64,000 nt of DNA, taken from contig JAYZDF010000007.1 of NCBI GenBank assembly GCA_036337945.1, positions 1 through 64,000 on the forward strand, given 5' to 3'. The notes beneath the pieces were generated by a model that was not told the DNA's origin, did not search any database, and was given only the letters and a program-made list of their open reading frames with translations. The stretch is from JAYZDF01 sp036337945 (GTDB taxonomy: Bacteria; Myxococcota; Kuafuiibacteriia; Kuafuiibacteriales; Kuafuiibacteriaceae). Positions 25,311 through 33,118 of this stretch are shown piece after piece. A program made the position numbers and the translations under genes. The stretch's first letter is position 1, and every line of letters starts with the position of its first letter.

Positions 25311-25880
25311 TTATTCGAGGTTACGAGCGCGCGTCAGCAGATAATATTGTCCGATCGCCTTGCCTTTTTTTGTCGCACAACCAATCACCATATCTTTAGT
25401 CACTCGTCGATTGTAATCAAGCATATGGCCGTAAACTGCTGAGGGAATGAGTCCGGTATTAGGACGAATCTCAGGCCAAGACGGCGGACAGAGGCTAACA
25501 CTTTTCACATAGTTGAATACCAGTTCTCCGTTATCGCCGTCTTCTGTGACGAAATACCCCGGGCCCGTAAATTTTGACATACTCTGATGATTATAGCCTA
25601 CAACGTCTGAACCATCAGAAGGTCGCCAAAACCGTTTTTGGAAATAGTTGAAGACCGGCAATGTATTGCGACCAGCGTAGATCACCGTCTTGTCGCTTTC
25701 ATTCACGAAGTCAGTTGTCTTTATATCTCTTCCGGCGGCCGCTTCCCAAAGTTTGGCTTGAGGCTTGGCACCACATGCATACATTTGCTCAATTCGTTGC
25801 GCTTCCTCGAGTCCATCAACGTGCTGAGCAATTGCATCAATGCTAGCGCCTTCTTGTATGAGTGATACGAGTGTGGTCAT
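25311..25880 (-). CDS. uncharacterised protein downstream of serC
   Basis: 189 residues with no signal peptide or membrane segment, so probably cytoplasmic. No family is recognised. Visible features are an N-terminal helical part (SIDAIAQHVDGLEEAQRIEQMY), aromatic strands (FNYFQKRFWRPSDGSDVVGY, GPGYFVTEDG) and a Cys in SLCPPSWPE. The composition is that of a globular protein. It starts 36 bases after the serC stop on the same strand, so co-transcription is likely, but no link to serine synthesis can be read from the sequence. Confidence 0.7.
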   Translation of the reverse strand: MTTLVSLIQEGASIDAIAQHVDGLEEAQRIEQMYACGAKPQAKLWEAAAGRDIKTTDFVNESDKTVIYAGRNTLPVFNYFQKRFWRPSDGSDVVGYNHQSMSKFTGPGYFVTEDGDNGELVFNYVKSVSLCPPSWPEIRPNTGLIPSAVYGHMLDYNRRVTKDMVIGCATKKGKAIGQYYLLTRARNLE

Positions 25881-25916
25881 CTTTCCTTCCTGGCTGTTCC
25901 CTTATCGAGCAAGCGT

Positions 25917-26996
25917 CTATCTTGCTTGCGTTTTCATGAAGTCTGCTAGTCTTACCACAGAATCGACGCTGACGGCATTATAGATAGACGCACGACAACC
26001 GCCTACACTGCGATGTCCTTTCAGACCAATCATACCTTCATCAGCAGCCGCCTGGATAAATTTTGCTTCCTGTTCCTCATCAGGGAGTCGGAAAACGACG
26101 TTCATGGAAGAACGTGATTCGATTTCAACGGGGCAATGATAAAATCCGTTGCTCGAATCAATTGCATCATAAAGTATTGATGCTTTCCGCTGATTCATAT
26201 CGTGCATGACGCTTACTCCACCGAGTTTCTTGGTGTGCTCCAATACGTTTCTGATCATATAAATCGCAAACGTTGGTGGAGTATTGAAAAGAGAACGGGC
26301 ATCGAGATGAGACTTGAAACGAAAATATTTTGGAATGTTGGTGTTCGCCTGATCAACCCAGTCTTTTCGAATGATCACAACCGCTACTCCAGACGGACCT
26401 ATATTCTTTTGGGCTCCCGCATAAATTAAACCAAACTTCGAGATGTCGAGTGGTTTCCACATGATATCGGACGACATGTCGGCAACCAACGGCGCCTTAC
26501 TGTCAAAGAAATCGTGATACTGAGTGCCAGAAATTGTATTGTTCGAAGTGATGTGACAGTAAGCAGCCTGCTCGTCGAGTTCGAGCTCATCGATGCTTGG
26601 AATTCGCAGAAACTTCCCGTCAATCTCACCATTTCCTGCGCTGCGGGCGCTTCCAATAATCTGTGCTTCCGCAAGTGCTTTTTTCGACCAATTGCCCGTC
26701 ACAACATAGTCGGCGGAGCGGCCTTCGCTTAGAAAGTTCATCGGGAGAAGGGCGAACAAATGGGACGCGCCACCCTGCAAGAACATCACCTCATGGCTCT
26801 CGGGAACCTCGAGAAGCTCCTTCACAAGGCTGCGAGCCGCTTCGTGAACACCATCGTAGGCTGTTCCTCGATGAGAGTGTTCCATGATCGAAATACCCGT
26901 TTCTTCGAAGTTCAAGAATTCTTCACGAGCTCTATGAAGAGCAGCTTTGGGAAGACCCGCTGGGCCAGCATTGAAGTTAATAATGTCGTTTGTCAT
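25917..26996 (-). CDS. serC: phosphoserine aminotransferase
   Basis: 359 residues from the ATG at 26996, matching the family length of about 360; an upstream extension of 27 codons has no homology. Diagnostic segments are INFNAGPAGLP at the start, MEHSHRG, FLQGGASH, TGNWSKKA, HITSNNTISGTQY, the PLP-lysine region YAGAQKNIGPSG and KGHRSVGGCRAS. It transfers the amino group from glutamate to phosphohydroxypyruvate in serine and pyridoxine synthesis. serA and serB are not adjacent, though a HAD-IB phosphatase is found at 12350-13057. Confidence 0.96.
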   Translation of the reverse strand: MTNDIINFNAGPAGLPKAALHRAREEFLNFEETGISIMEHSHRGTAYDGVHEAARSLVKELLEVPESHEVMFLQGGASHLFALLPMNFLSEGRSADYVVTGNWSKKALAEAQIIGSARSAGNGEIDGKFLRIPSIDELELDEQAAYCHITSNNTISGTQYHDFFDSKAPLVADMSSDIMWKPLDISKFGLIYAGAQKNIGPSGVAVVIIRKDWVDQANTNIPKYFRFKSHLDARSLFNTPPTFAIYMIRNVLEHTKKLGGVSVMHDMNQRKASILYDAIDSSNGFYHCPVEIESRSSMNVVFRLPDEEQEAKFIQAAADEGMIGLKGHRSVGGCRASIYNAVSVDSVVRLADFMKTQAR

Positions 26997-27117
26997 CGCG
27001 ACTTTGGTGTATAACTTCTCCGCGTACGACGCAAAGCCCAAACCCCTCGAACAAGTGTTCATATTTACCCTGAACAAAGAAGGAAAACCGCCGCGTTTTC
27101 AAAGGTTTCCAGCAACT

Positions 27118-27135
27118 TCGGACGGAAAAGTCCGA
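27118..27135. promoter_or_regulatory. inverted repeat overlapping a -10-like element
   Basis: TCGGAC (27118-27123) and GTCCGA (27130-27135) flank a 6-base spacer and run into GATAAT (27134-27139), 8 bases before the ATG of the SLT-like gene. It may be an operator or a 5' hairpin. No -35 element at a standard distance is evident. Confidence 0.35.
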
Positions 27136-27147
27136 TAATGTAGGCGT

Positions 27148-27963
27148 ATGTGGAGCAAAGTAATATTATATACGTCATTTTGCTGCACGCTCGCCTTAGC
27201 TTCCGAGGTGCAGGCGGGAGATATTGAAGAAGCACTTTCCTTTGTTTCAGCGAGGTCAGATCTCGACTTAGCGAACCAATATCAGCAAATCAAAAAAGAA
27301 GATCAAGCGAGTCTCATGGGGCTACTTGAGGCACGAGACATTGAAGAGGGCAAAAAGCCCGAAGAGTATGACTGTATTCAAGACGGACGTATGGATCGTT
27401 TTTGGCAGCCAAAATACAGCAAGGGCGAATTCCGCTTAATGGCCCGCTACTGCGTCGAACAACAATTCAAGAATGAGCACGTTCGCGGGTACCAAACATT
27501 AGGAAACATCCAACTAAGTTATCGCCAACTACGGTCGGTCATTCGTCAAGCATCTGATGCTGTTGATGTTCCTGAAATGCTCGTTCGTGAAATCATTACG
27601 CTTTCCTCTGGATTCCGGCCAGGGGCCATCGCGAACGATGGTCGTATGGGACTTATGCAACTCAGGCCAGGTATCGCGAGACGATTTGGCGCGAATAATC
27701 CTCTTGATGCAGCGCAAAGTATTTTTGCAGGTGCAAGATATCTTGCACACCTACTCGACAAATGGGACAACGTTTTACCTCTGGCGCTCGCTGAGTATAA
27801 AGGTGCGAACACATCCATCTTATCAAAAGGTATTATCCCAAAGGAACGTGCTCTAATTTGGTGGGTACGTGCTATTGTAAAACAATATCAAGTTGAGTCG
27901 ATGGAGTTCCCAATTGACCTAGGATGGGAAAGTATTGCTGTCGTCTCTGGATGGCTGCACTAA
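27148..27963 (+). CDS. SLT-fold protein with substituted catalytic Glu (pseudo-lytic transglycosylase)
   Basis: 271 residues with a signal peptide (LALASEVQAG). The C-terminal half aligns with the SLT lysozyme-like fold: GRMGLMQLRP, then RRFG and FAGARYLAHLLDKW and LALAEYKGA, which is the usual AYNAG region. The catalytic Glu is expected in the ES of the motif ESxFxPxA, but the sequence reads TLSSGFRPGAI (codons TCC TCT), so Glu is Ser. It is probably a peptidoglycan-binding or regulatory derivative rather than an active lytic enzyme. It converges on the OmpA-domain gene with a 4-base overlap. Confidence 0.75.
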   Translation: MWSKVILYTSFCCTLALASEVQAGDIEEALSFVSARSDLDLANQYQQIKKEDQASLMGLLEARDIEEGKKPEEYDCIQDGRMDRFWQPKYSKGEFRLMARYCVEQQFKNEHVRGYQTLGNIQLSYRQLRSVIRQASDAVDVPEMLVREIITLSSGFRPGAIANDGRMGLMQLRPGIARRFGANNPLDAAQSIFAGARYLAHLLDKWDNVLPLALAEYKGANTSILSKGIIPKERALIWWVRAIVKQYQVESMEFPIDLGWESIAVVSGWLH

Positions 27964-29003
27964 AGCTTTTGCCAGCGTACGCCGCCGACAAGCGGGGGCG
28001 AATCGACCGAAACAACATATTCCGCTCTACGATTTCGAATCTCATCAGTATTATCTGGTGTTTCAACCAAGAGATCATCCTCTCCAAGCCCTGCGGCCAT
28101 AATCGAAATCTTGATGCCTTTCTTTCGAAACCACTGACCAATAGAGCGCGCTCGTCTTTGAGACAGAGAGCGATTAGAAACACTGTCGCCGACGCTGTCA
28201 GTATGACCAGCAATAAAAAGTTTTAGTTTTGCTAAGGAGCCATATTTTGCGATCGCGTCAGAAATCTCCTTTAGACTGGAAAATAACTTATGCTCTTCTT
28301 TCGACGGAATTTCCGCTGAGCCCGTCACGAAATGAATCTCTTCATGCGGGATACTTAGTTTCCACGGGAACAACTCGATCTCTCCATAGAAGTTGTCCGT
28401 GTCCCAGGCTTTGACGTTAATTCGCATGACACGTCCTTTGCCCTGCTTCCAAGGAACTGGAACCTTTTGACCCGCTGCGTAACTACGGTCCGAAAAGTTA
28501 TGTTCTACTGTTCCCATAGGCGTACCTGTGTCTGACATAACAGATACCTGCACTCGAGCGACATCGCGGTCGGCCGTGAACTCTAACTGCCTTTGTTTGA
28601 GGTCAACATCAGAAGACAGAATTGTAATCGCAAGAGGCTCTACCAACGCAACTTCAAATTCGAGCGGCATCGAGCCTGATTGACCGTTGCCGACTTCGAC
28701 TGAGAGCTGACCAGAGTAAGTTGCCTTGCCTCGTTTCATAGGAAGTTCAAACTTATGGCTGCGGCCGGCAAAAATGGGACCAGCACTCTGTTTGAACTTC
28801 TTTCCATCCGTTGAGCGACGCAGTTCAAGTTTGACTTTGAGAAGTTTTTCTTGCGCATGAACAACCAATGCGGGCAAACCGCTTCCACGTAGTGCTTTAG
28901 GAAGTAATTCAACCTTGAGTGCGTCTTGTCCAAAAGAGGCCTGAGGCCAAGAGCCTAAGAAGCAAATGATGACAAGGTGGATGACGCCGATGATTTTGTT
29001 CAT
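27960..29003 (-). CDS. OmpA-C-domain envelope protein
   Basis: 347 residues from ATG 29003, with a signal peptide (LGSWPQASFG). The N-terminal two thirds are beta-rich with no recognised domain; the C-terminus has OmpA-type peptidoglycan-binding motifs, IHFVTGSAEIP, IAGHTDSVGDSVSNRSLSQRRARSI and RNRRAEYVV. These bind diaminopimelate-type peptidoglycan from the periplasm. It lies 75 bases downstream of the inner-rod-like gene and may be transcribed with that block, which would suit an envelope anchor for a secretion structure. That link is inferred from position only. Confidence 0.85.
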   Translation of the reverse strand: MNKIIGVIHLVIICFLGSWPQASFGQDALKVELLPKALRGSGLPALVVHAQEKLLKVKLELRRSTDGKKFKQSAGPIFAGRSHKFELPMKRGKATYSGQLSVEVGNGQSGSMPLEFEVALVEPLAITILSSDVDLKQRQLEFTADRDVARVQVSVMSDTGTPMGTVEHNFSDRSYAAGQKVPVPWKQGKGRVMRINVKAWDTDNFYGEIELFPWKLSIPHEEIHFVTGSAEIPSKEEHKLFSSLKEISDAIAKYGSLAKLKLFIAGHTDSVGDSVSNRSLSQRRARSIGQWFRKKGIKISIMAAGLGEDDLLVETPDNTDEIRNRRAEYVVSVDSPPLVGGVRWQKL

Positions 29004-29078
29004 GCAACGAACAAAAAAGCGCAAACAACATGGTGTTGTCCAATCAAGAAACTGAAAAAATGAGGGGAAGAAAAAACT

Positions 29079-29573
29079 CTAGACTTGAGTATTGAGGGTC
29101 TGTTTAATCGCCGAAGTACCTTTTTCGATAACTTTCGACGTAAGTTCAAGCTCTTGAGAAAAGCGGTATACACCCGCTTGGAGAGCAAGAAGTTCAGTAC
29201 TGCTAAACTCGCGACCAGACATCGCCAAATCGAGAACCTTCCCGAATTTGTTTTGGCCTTGCATCACATCCTCAACAATTCTCTTGAGGCCGTTGGTCAG
29301 TCGCGAGGTATCGATGGCTCGCTGCTCAGGAGGAACAACAGGAAACTGACCTCCCGTTCGAGAGGTTTCCATCGCCCCACGAATCACGTCGGTGGAGTTT
29401 TGGGATTGGGCACCGGGTTGAATCTCAGCAACGCGCTGAGCCTCCATGACTTGATTGAATTGTGTTTCTGTCGCTTGCTGCTGAGCAACATCGGCTTGAT
29501 TCATAGCCGATTGCACTTCTTTGAGCATTTGCTCTGCGACTTTGCTTGCTCCACCTGAAATTGGGTCGCTCAT
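29079..29573 (-). CDS. probable type III secretion inner-rod-like protein (SctI/YscI family)
   Basis: 164 residues, no signal peptide. The N-terminal half is Gln/Ala-rich and polar. The C-terminal helix (ELLALQAGVYRFSQELEL, TSKVIEKGTSAIKQTLNTQV) closely resembles the polymerising helix of SctI inner-rod subunits, which ends in LxxQ repeats and a Lys near TSKV. These proteins join the needle to the export apparatus and are secreted without cleavage. The start carries GGAGGAACT just upstream. Assignment is by pattern; no export gate, ATPase or secretin gene is in the window. Confidence 0.55.
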   Translation of the reverse strand: MSDPISGGASKVAEQMLKEVQSAMNQADVAQQQATETQFNQVMEAQRVAEIQPGAQSQNSTDVIRGAMETSRTGGQFPVVPPEQRAIDTSRLTNGLKRIVEDVMQGQNKFGKVLDLAMSGREFSSTELLALQAGVYRFSQELELTSKVIEKGTSAIKQTLNTQV

Positions 29574-29743
29574 AGTTCCTCCAGTATATCTCTACGTGGG
29601 TTCGATTTATCTAGGTGAAAGTCCCAGTAAACCAGACCGACTCGACGCAAACCGAGTAGTTCTTTATCGGCCAGAAGCCCCCGAAGGTTGCGTGCGTAAC
29701 CTCTTCCCTTTGGCGGAGTCTCGGGGTAAACCAGTAGATTCAT
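29570..29743 (-). CDS. possible 57-residue protein overlapping two genes
   Basis: A frame starting at ATG 29743 inside the 3' end of the sigma gene and ending at 29570, where its TGA overlaps the ATG of the inner-rod-like gene (ATGA). It would fill the 90-base gap between those genes and end in codons that contain the downstream Shine-Dalgarno sequence. The peptide is basic, with LVYPETPPKGRGYARNLRG near the start. No homologue is recognised, and chance is possible. Confidence 0.35.
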   Translation of the reverse strand: MNLLVYPETPPKGRGYARNLRGLLADKELLGLRRVGLVYWDFHLDKSNPRRDILEEL

Positions 29744-30614
29744 AGTGCTCGTCGACCAAATCCTTGAGAAGCCGCGACAATTTCTCAATTGCTCGGGCGT
29801 GAAGGCGCGAGGTCCACGACTTTGATAGACCCAGTTGCTTCCCGACCTCCTCGAGGGAGTTTTCCTTATAATAGTACAGCTTCAGGAGTTTGCGTTCTTG
29901 CTCCGGCAGTTTTTCCAAAGCTTCCTGGACGAGTTCTCGAGATTGCTGCAATTCGACGGAGTCATCAAGCGCGGGTGTCGTTTCGTCCTTCACTTGGAAG
30001 CCTTCCATCGCATCGAGCGCGGTGACATAGATCGTGACAAGATTTCCGACAACGTCTGCCAATTCATTGACCTCTTGTTCTGTTGTCGCAAGACGCTTAC
30101 TGCCGTCACTCACCGGGATCATTTGTCGGTCGTTTACATTATTTAGAAAGGCTGTGGCTTGCTGCTCAAATCTTACTTTCTGATATTCGCTGCGACTGAC
30201 CCATCCCATTCCCCGCAAACCGTCATAGATGGCGCCGCGGATACGGTAATAAGCGAAGGTCATAAAATTTGCGCCGTATTTTGGGTCAAATCGATCCGCG
30301 GCTTCGAGCAAACCGAGCATGCCATAGCTCACCAGGTCATCAAACTCGATATCTTTGGATAAGGTTTTCCAAATTTTGCCCGCGATAGAACGGACGTAAG
30401 GCGTGTATTGCTTAGCAATCTCTTTGCGAGTCATGCCCGGTCGAAAAACAGGATTCTTGCGTTTTGGCTTACTGCCATTCGCCTTCGATTTCGAAGAACC
30501 ACTCGCGCTCGCCGGCTTCTTTTTAGAAGCAGCTTTCGTACGACTACCACTCGCCTTTTTCTTTGCTGGTGCTTTGGCTGGCACCGGTGTCTGTTCTGAA
30601 CCGTCTTTAGACAT
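29664..30614 (-). CDS. FliA/WhiG-like alternative sigma factor with Lys-rich N-terminal extension
   Basis: 316 residues. The first 55 are low-complexity and rich in Lys, Ala and Ser. Region 2 follows (IAGKIWKTLSKDIEFDDLVSYG, GLLEAADRFD, FMTFAYYRIRGAIYDGLRGM) and region 4 is near the C-terminus (EEVGKQLGLSKSWTSRLHARAIEKL). The sequence is closest to sigma-28 type factors, which direct late flagellar or secretion genes. It lies within a block of type III secretion-like genes and starts 6 bases after the preceding stop. The basic extension is unusual and could bind DNA or a chaperone. Confidence 0.88.
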   Translation of the reverse strand: MSKDGSEQTPVPAKAPAKKKASGSRTKAASKKKPASASGSSKSKANGSKPKRKNPVFRPGMTRKEIAKQYTPYVRSIAGKIWKTLSKDIEFDDLVSYGMLGLLEAADRFDPKYGANFMTFAYYRIRGAIYDGLRGMGWVSRSEYQKVRFEQQATAFLNNVNDRQMIPVSDGSKRLATTEQEVNELADVVGNLVTIYVTALDAMEGFQVKDETTPALDDSVELQQSRELVQEALEKLPEQERKLLKLYYYKENSLEEVGKQLGLSKSWTSRLHARAIEKLSRLLKDLVDEHYESTGLPRDSAKGKRLRTQPSGASGR

Positions 30615-30620
30615 GCCGTG

Positions 30621-31058
30621 CTACGCCTTCGCCAACTTTTTGAACTGAGTTTCTAAACGCTTCGCAAGCGCGGGATCTTGATCAATGAGTTCAGTGACTG
30701 CTGCCTCTAATTGTTCTTCTGCACTCTGATTTTCTTCTTCGTCGTCCTGTTGTTTCTTCTTCTTCTTTCTTTTGAGATTCGGAAAGCGCTCTTCAATAAC
30801 TAAGGAAACGAATTCTCGAGTTGCTTCTTTCTGATCGACATCACCTTTGGCCAAGCGCTGTGCAATTTCTCGCATATGTCCCGTCAACCGAGATTCTTGA
30901 GCCTTTTGTGCTTGCTGCGCTTGCGCGGCGGGGGTGGCTTGAGTGGGAGCCTGTGCCTGGTTAACTTTGCTGGCAAAATCACCTTTTGTCGTTTGCTGCG
31001 CTCCGGCAGCTTGAGGCGGAATAAATGGACCACCTCCGCCTCCTCCAATCCGAGCCAT
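30621..31058 (-). CDS. uncharacterised polar protein of the secretion-like block
   Basis: 145 residues, no signal or membrane segment. It begins with a Gly run (MARIGGGGGGP), continues with a Gln/Ala-rich segment, then a predicted helix (GHMREIAQRLAKGDVDQKEATREFV), a Lys run next to an acidic run (KRKKKKKQQDDEEEN) and a final amphipathic helix. It starts two bases after the TPR gene stop. The composition is like secretion-associated effectors or chaperones, but no family is recognised and the function is unknown. Confidence 0.65.
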   Translation of the reverse strand: MARIGGGGGGPFIPPQAAGAQQTTKGDFASKVNQAQAPTQATPAAQAQQAQKAQESRLTGHMREIAQRLAKGDVDQKEATREFVSLVIEERFPNLKRKKKKKQQDDEEENQSAEEQLEAAVTELIDQDPALAKRLETQFKKLAKA

Positions 31059-31060
31059 AG

Positions 31061-31474
31061 CTAAAGCACCTCCGCAGCAATTGCATCCAATAAGCTGCTT
31101 GCGAATAGTGCCGCTGGCCCATCAGATTCAATCGATAGTGAACGCTCCAAAGCCTCTTTTGCTTCGGCCGTTTTTTTCATGAAGAGTAATACTTCGCCCC
31201 GGTGCGCGTGACCGAGTGCGCTGTCGGGAACACGCTTCAGGGCCTCGTTGTGAAAGCGCAATGCACGATCTTTTTGCCCCAGGCTAAAAGCCAAGTTTCC
31301 CATACAAACAAGTGGAATTTCACTGTGAGGAACAAGGGCGGCGACGCCTTGAAAGACTTCTTCCGCCTCTTTGAATTTTCGCATTTCCATCAGTAGATGA
31401 CCGGCCTCCAAGAGAAGCGCGATTTCGGATTGACGGACGTCTACGATGCCTGAGACTTGCAGTTCTTCGGACAT
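31061..31474 (-). CDS. TPR protein, probable type III secretion chaperone-like
   Basis: 137 residues from ATG 31474. Three TPR-like helical hairpins are visible: LLLEAGHLLMEMRKFKEAEEVF, LVCMGNLAFSLGQKDRALRF and GHAHRGEVLLFMKKTAEAKEAL. The size and repeat number match class II type III chaperones (SycD/LcrH) or HrpB1-like proteins, which hold translocators or needle parts before export. Its position between the candidate secreted protein and the sigma factor supports a chaperone role. Generic TPR function remains possible. Confidence 0.7.
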   Translation of the reverse strand: MSEELQVSGIVDVRQSEIALLLEAGHLLMEMRKFKEAEEVFQGVAALVPHSEIPLVCMGNLAFSLGQKDRALRFHNEALKRVPDSALGHAHRGEVLLFMKKTAEAKEALERSLSIESDGPAALFASSLLDAIAAEVL

Positions 31475-31533
31475 GTGGGAGTAATGTAGCCTCTTTGCGG
31501 AAAATCCGCCAGTTTTGGCCACATCAGTTATGA

Positions 31534-32127
31534 CTAACGAACGTTATTTAAGGCATTTTTCGCAGCATCATGCTTGGTTTTCATGATGTTTGAAATCAGA
31601 TTGAACTGCCGTGTATCTTGTTGAATCGTCTGTTGCAGGTCTAGATACTGCAAATTGAACGACGCTTGAAACTCTGCAGTTTCTCGAACCTTACTCTGCA
31701 TGTTGGTGAATGCATCAGATGGTGAAGCCCCAGCAGCGGCTGTACCCTGCTGAAGTGTGTTGTGCGCACCAGGAACAAAACCTGCACCCGTAGACTGACC
31801 TGCCCCACCAAGCGCTCCAGTTCCAGCTGAACTTAGACCACTGACAGAGGTCCCAAATGCACCTGAACCATAGCTCGCAGGCGCTGCACCAGCTCCACCG
31901 CCACTACCGAAACTCGCTGCGAGATTTGTTCCTGCGACCGCGGCCGAAACAATTGCGCTACCTGGAATGAAAGGTGCTGCTACCTGAAGACCTTGAGAAA
32001 CAACGTTTGCTCCCTTAACCAGACCGTTTCGCATAACCGTACCGAAGTCTGTTTTTGCAGTCCGACGAGTGCTCGTCGCTACCGTAGAAAGTCGAATTGA
32101 TGTTCCTTTAATTTTATTGTCATTCAT
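31534..32127 (-). CDS. Gly/Ala-rich protein with C-terminal helix, candidate type III-secreted protein
   Basis: 197 residues from ATG 32127, with GAGGT 7 bases upstream. There is no Sec signal. A polar N-terminus is followed by a hydrophobic, Gly/Ala/Ser-rich middle (PGSAIVSAAVAG, SFGSGGGAGAAP) and a long C-terminal helix containing LDLQQTIQQDTRQFNLI and KTKHDAAKNALNNV. The helix pattern resembles secreted structural or translocator subunits, and the next gene encodes a TPR chaperone-like protein. The assignment is inferred from composition and context. The 138 bases upstream hold no other gene. Confidence 0.6.
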   Translation of the reverse strand: MNDNKIKGTSIRLSTVATSTRRTAKTDFGTVMRNGLVKGANVVSQGLQVAAPFIPGSAIVSAAVAGTNLAASFGSGGGAGAAPASYGSGAFGTSVSGLSSAGTGALGGAGQSTGAGFVPGAHNTLQQGTAAAGASPSDAFTNMQSKVRETAEFQASFNLQYLDLQQTIQQDTRQFNLISNIMKTKHDAAKNALNNVR

Positions 32128-32265
32128 CGTAAGTACCTCAAAAGTGCTGAGCATGAGACAGGCCCAATATCAGCTTCATGATTCGGTTGTTTTTATCGGT
32201 AGTCAGACCTGACGTGTTGCGAGAAAAAGAAGAAAAAACGAAAAAGAGCCTATAAACAACTGTAA

Positions 32266-32601
32266 TTATTGTGAAATTGATTCTTTCGTCGCAAATAAAT
32301 ATTCAAATAAGTCCGCTGTTCGCTCGTAGGCAATCATGGCTTTTTGGGCGGAGGCCTTACTTTTCATGTCTCCGTTCGCTGCCATTTCCTCAAGTTTTTC
32401 ATACGTTCCACGAATTTTGTCCGCCACTTCCTCGATGGTGCTCGACTCCAGGAGCTTTTCGATATGCTCGAAACCAGAATCCACTTCGGTGTCCGCTTGA
32501 GATTGTTTGTCAGCGGCTGGGACGGTCTTGTTATAGCTTCGAACCTGTGGCGTCTTTAAGTCGGAGATCTTGAAACCCTTGAGGTCTTTGTCGTCGCTCA
32601 T
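32266..32601 (-). CDS. small uncharacterised helical protein, start of secretion-like block
   Basis: 111 residues, no signal or membrane segment. The N-terminus is polar (MSDDKDLKGFKISDLKTPQ) and the rest is predicted helical and acidic (EHIEKLLESSTIEEVADKIRGT, ANGDMKSKASAQKAMIAYERTA). The size and charge are like small type III chaperones or needle-associated proteins, but no specific family is recognised. It is the first gene of the minus-strand block and lies 61 bases from the end of the upstream lipoprotein gene. Confidence 0.65.
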   Translation of the reverse strand: MSDDKDLKGFKISDLKTPQVRSYNKTVPAADKQSQADTEVDSGFEHIEKLLESSTIEEVADKIRGTYEKLEEMAANGDMKSKASAQKAMIAYERTADLFEYLFATKESISQ

Positions 32602-32662
32602 AACCGTATTTCACCATGGCTACGCCGCCACAACAAGTATCCATCCAAACTAAGGGCTTATA

Positions 32663-33118
32663 CTAGTTACCTCGTGGATTTGTATCGGCGCACCATTCAG
32701 AAATATTCGGAGCACCATCGCCGTCATCATCGGGATATCGATCAATTTGCGCAAAAGTGACCACGATTTCTGGGTCATCAACCGATTCAAGGTCCAAGAA
32801 TGTTACGGCAGTCGCAAGCTCGAGATACTGAGGAGAAGCGGGTGCTGGAAGGTTCGTGTAATAAACCAATCTAAGTTGATACTGATTTCCCGCGAGAAAG
32901 CCGTCACACGTTCCTTGAACGGTCTGATCAACGCCTAACATGAGTGGACAATCCGGAAGTTCGTTTCCATCCTCATATCGCTCTAAGCGCACGGCCAGAC
33001 CATCTTTTGCACAAACGAGCGCGTGTCGTTGAAAGGCAAACTTTTGCTTGAAGCCTGATTCAGGACCGCCGCAAGCTAGTAATGACATCAAGACACTAAA
33101 AACAATAAGAAGTCTCAT
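32663..33118 (-). CDS. small lipoprotein, third gene of kinase operon
   Basis: 151 residues from ATG 33118, whose ATGA overlaps the preceding stop; a longer frame upstream is out of context. The signal and lipobox (SLLACGG) place it in the envelope. Cys residues are scattered (VCAKDG, DCPLML, TCDGF, WCADTN). The C-terminus has an Asp-rich repeat (RYPDDDGDGAPNISEW) like thrombospondin type 3 calcium-binding motifs. The function is unknown; tight coupling to the kinase genes suggests a shared envelope pathway. Confidence 0.75.
   Translation of the reverse strand: MRLLIVFSVLMSLLACGGPESGFKQKFAFQRHALVCAKDGLAVRLERYEDGNELPDCPLMLGVDQTVQGTCDGFLAGNQYQLRLVYYTNLPAPASPQYLELATAVTFLDLESVDDPEIVVTFAQIDRYPDDDGDGAPNISEWCADTNPRGN

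Noticed and set aside
29085..29558. A 157-residue plus-strand frame opposite the inner-rod-like gene.
   Set aside because: Basic, Leu/Arg-rich shadow composition with no start signal, while the minus strand has a clear helix pattern and Shine-Dalgarno sequence.
32192..32198. CCGATAA on the minus strand as a sigma-28 -10 element for the candidate secreted protein gene.
   Set aside because: The corresponding -35 position does not match, and a 7-base match is weak evidence.
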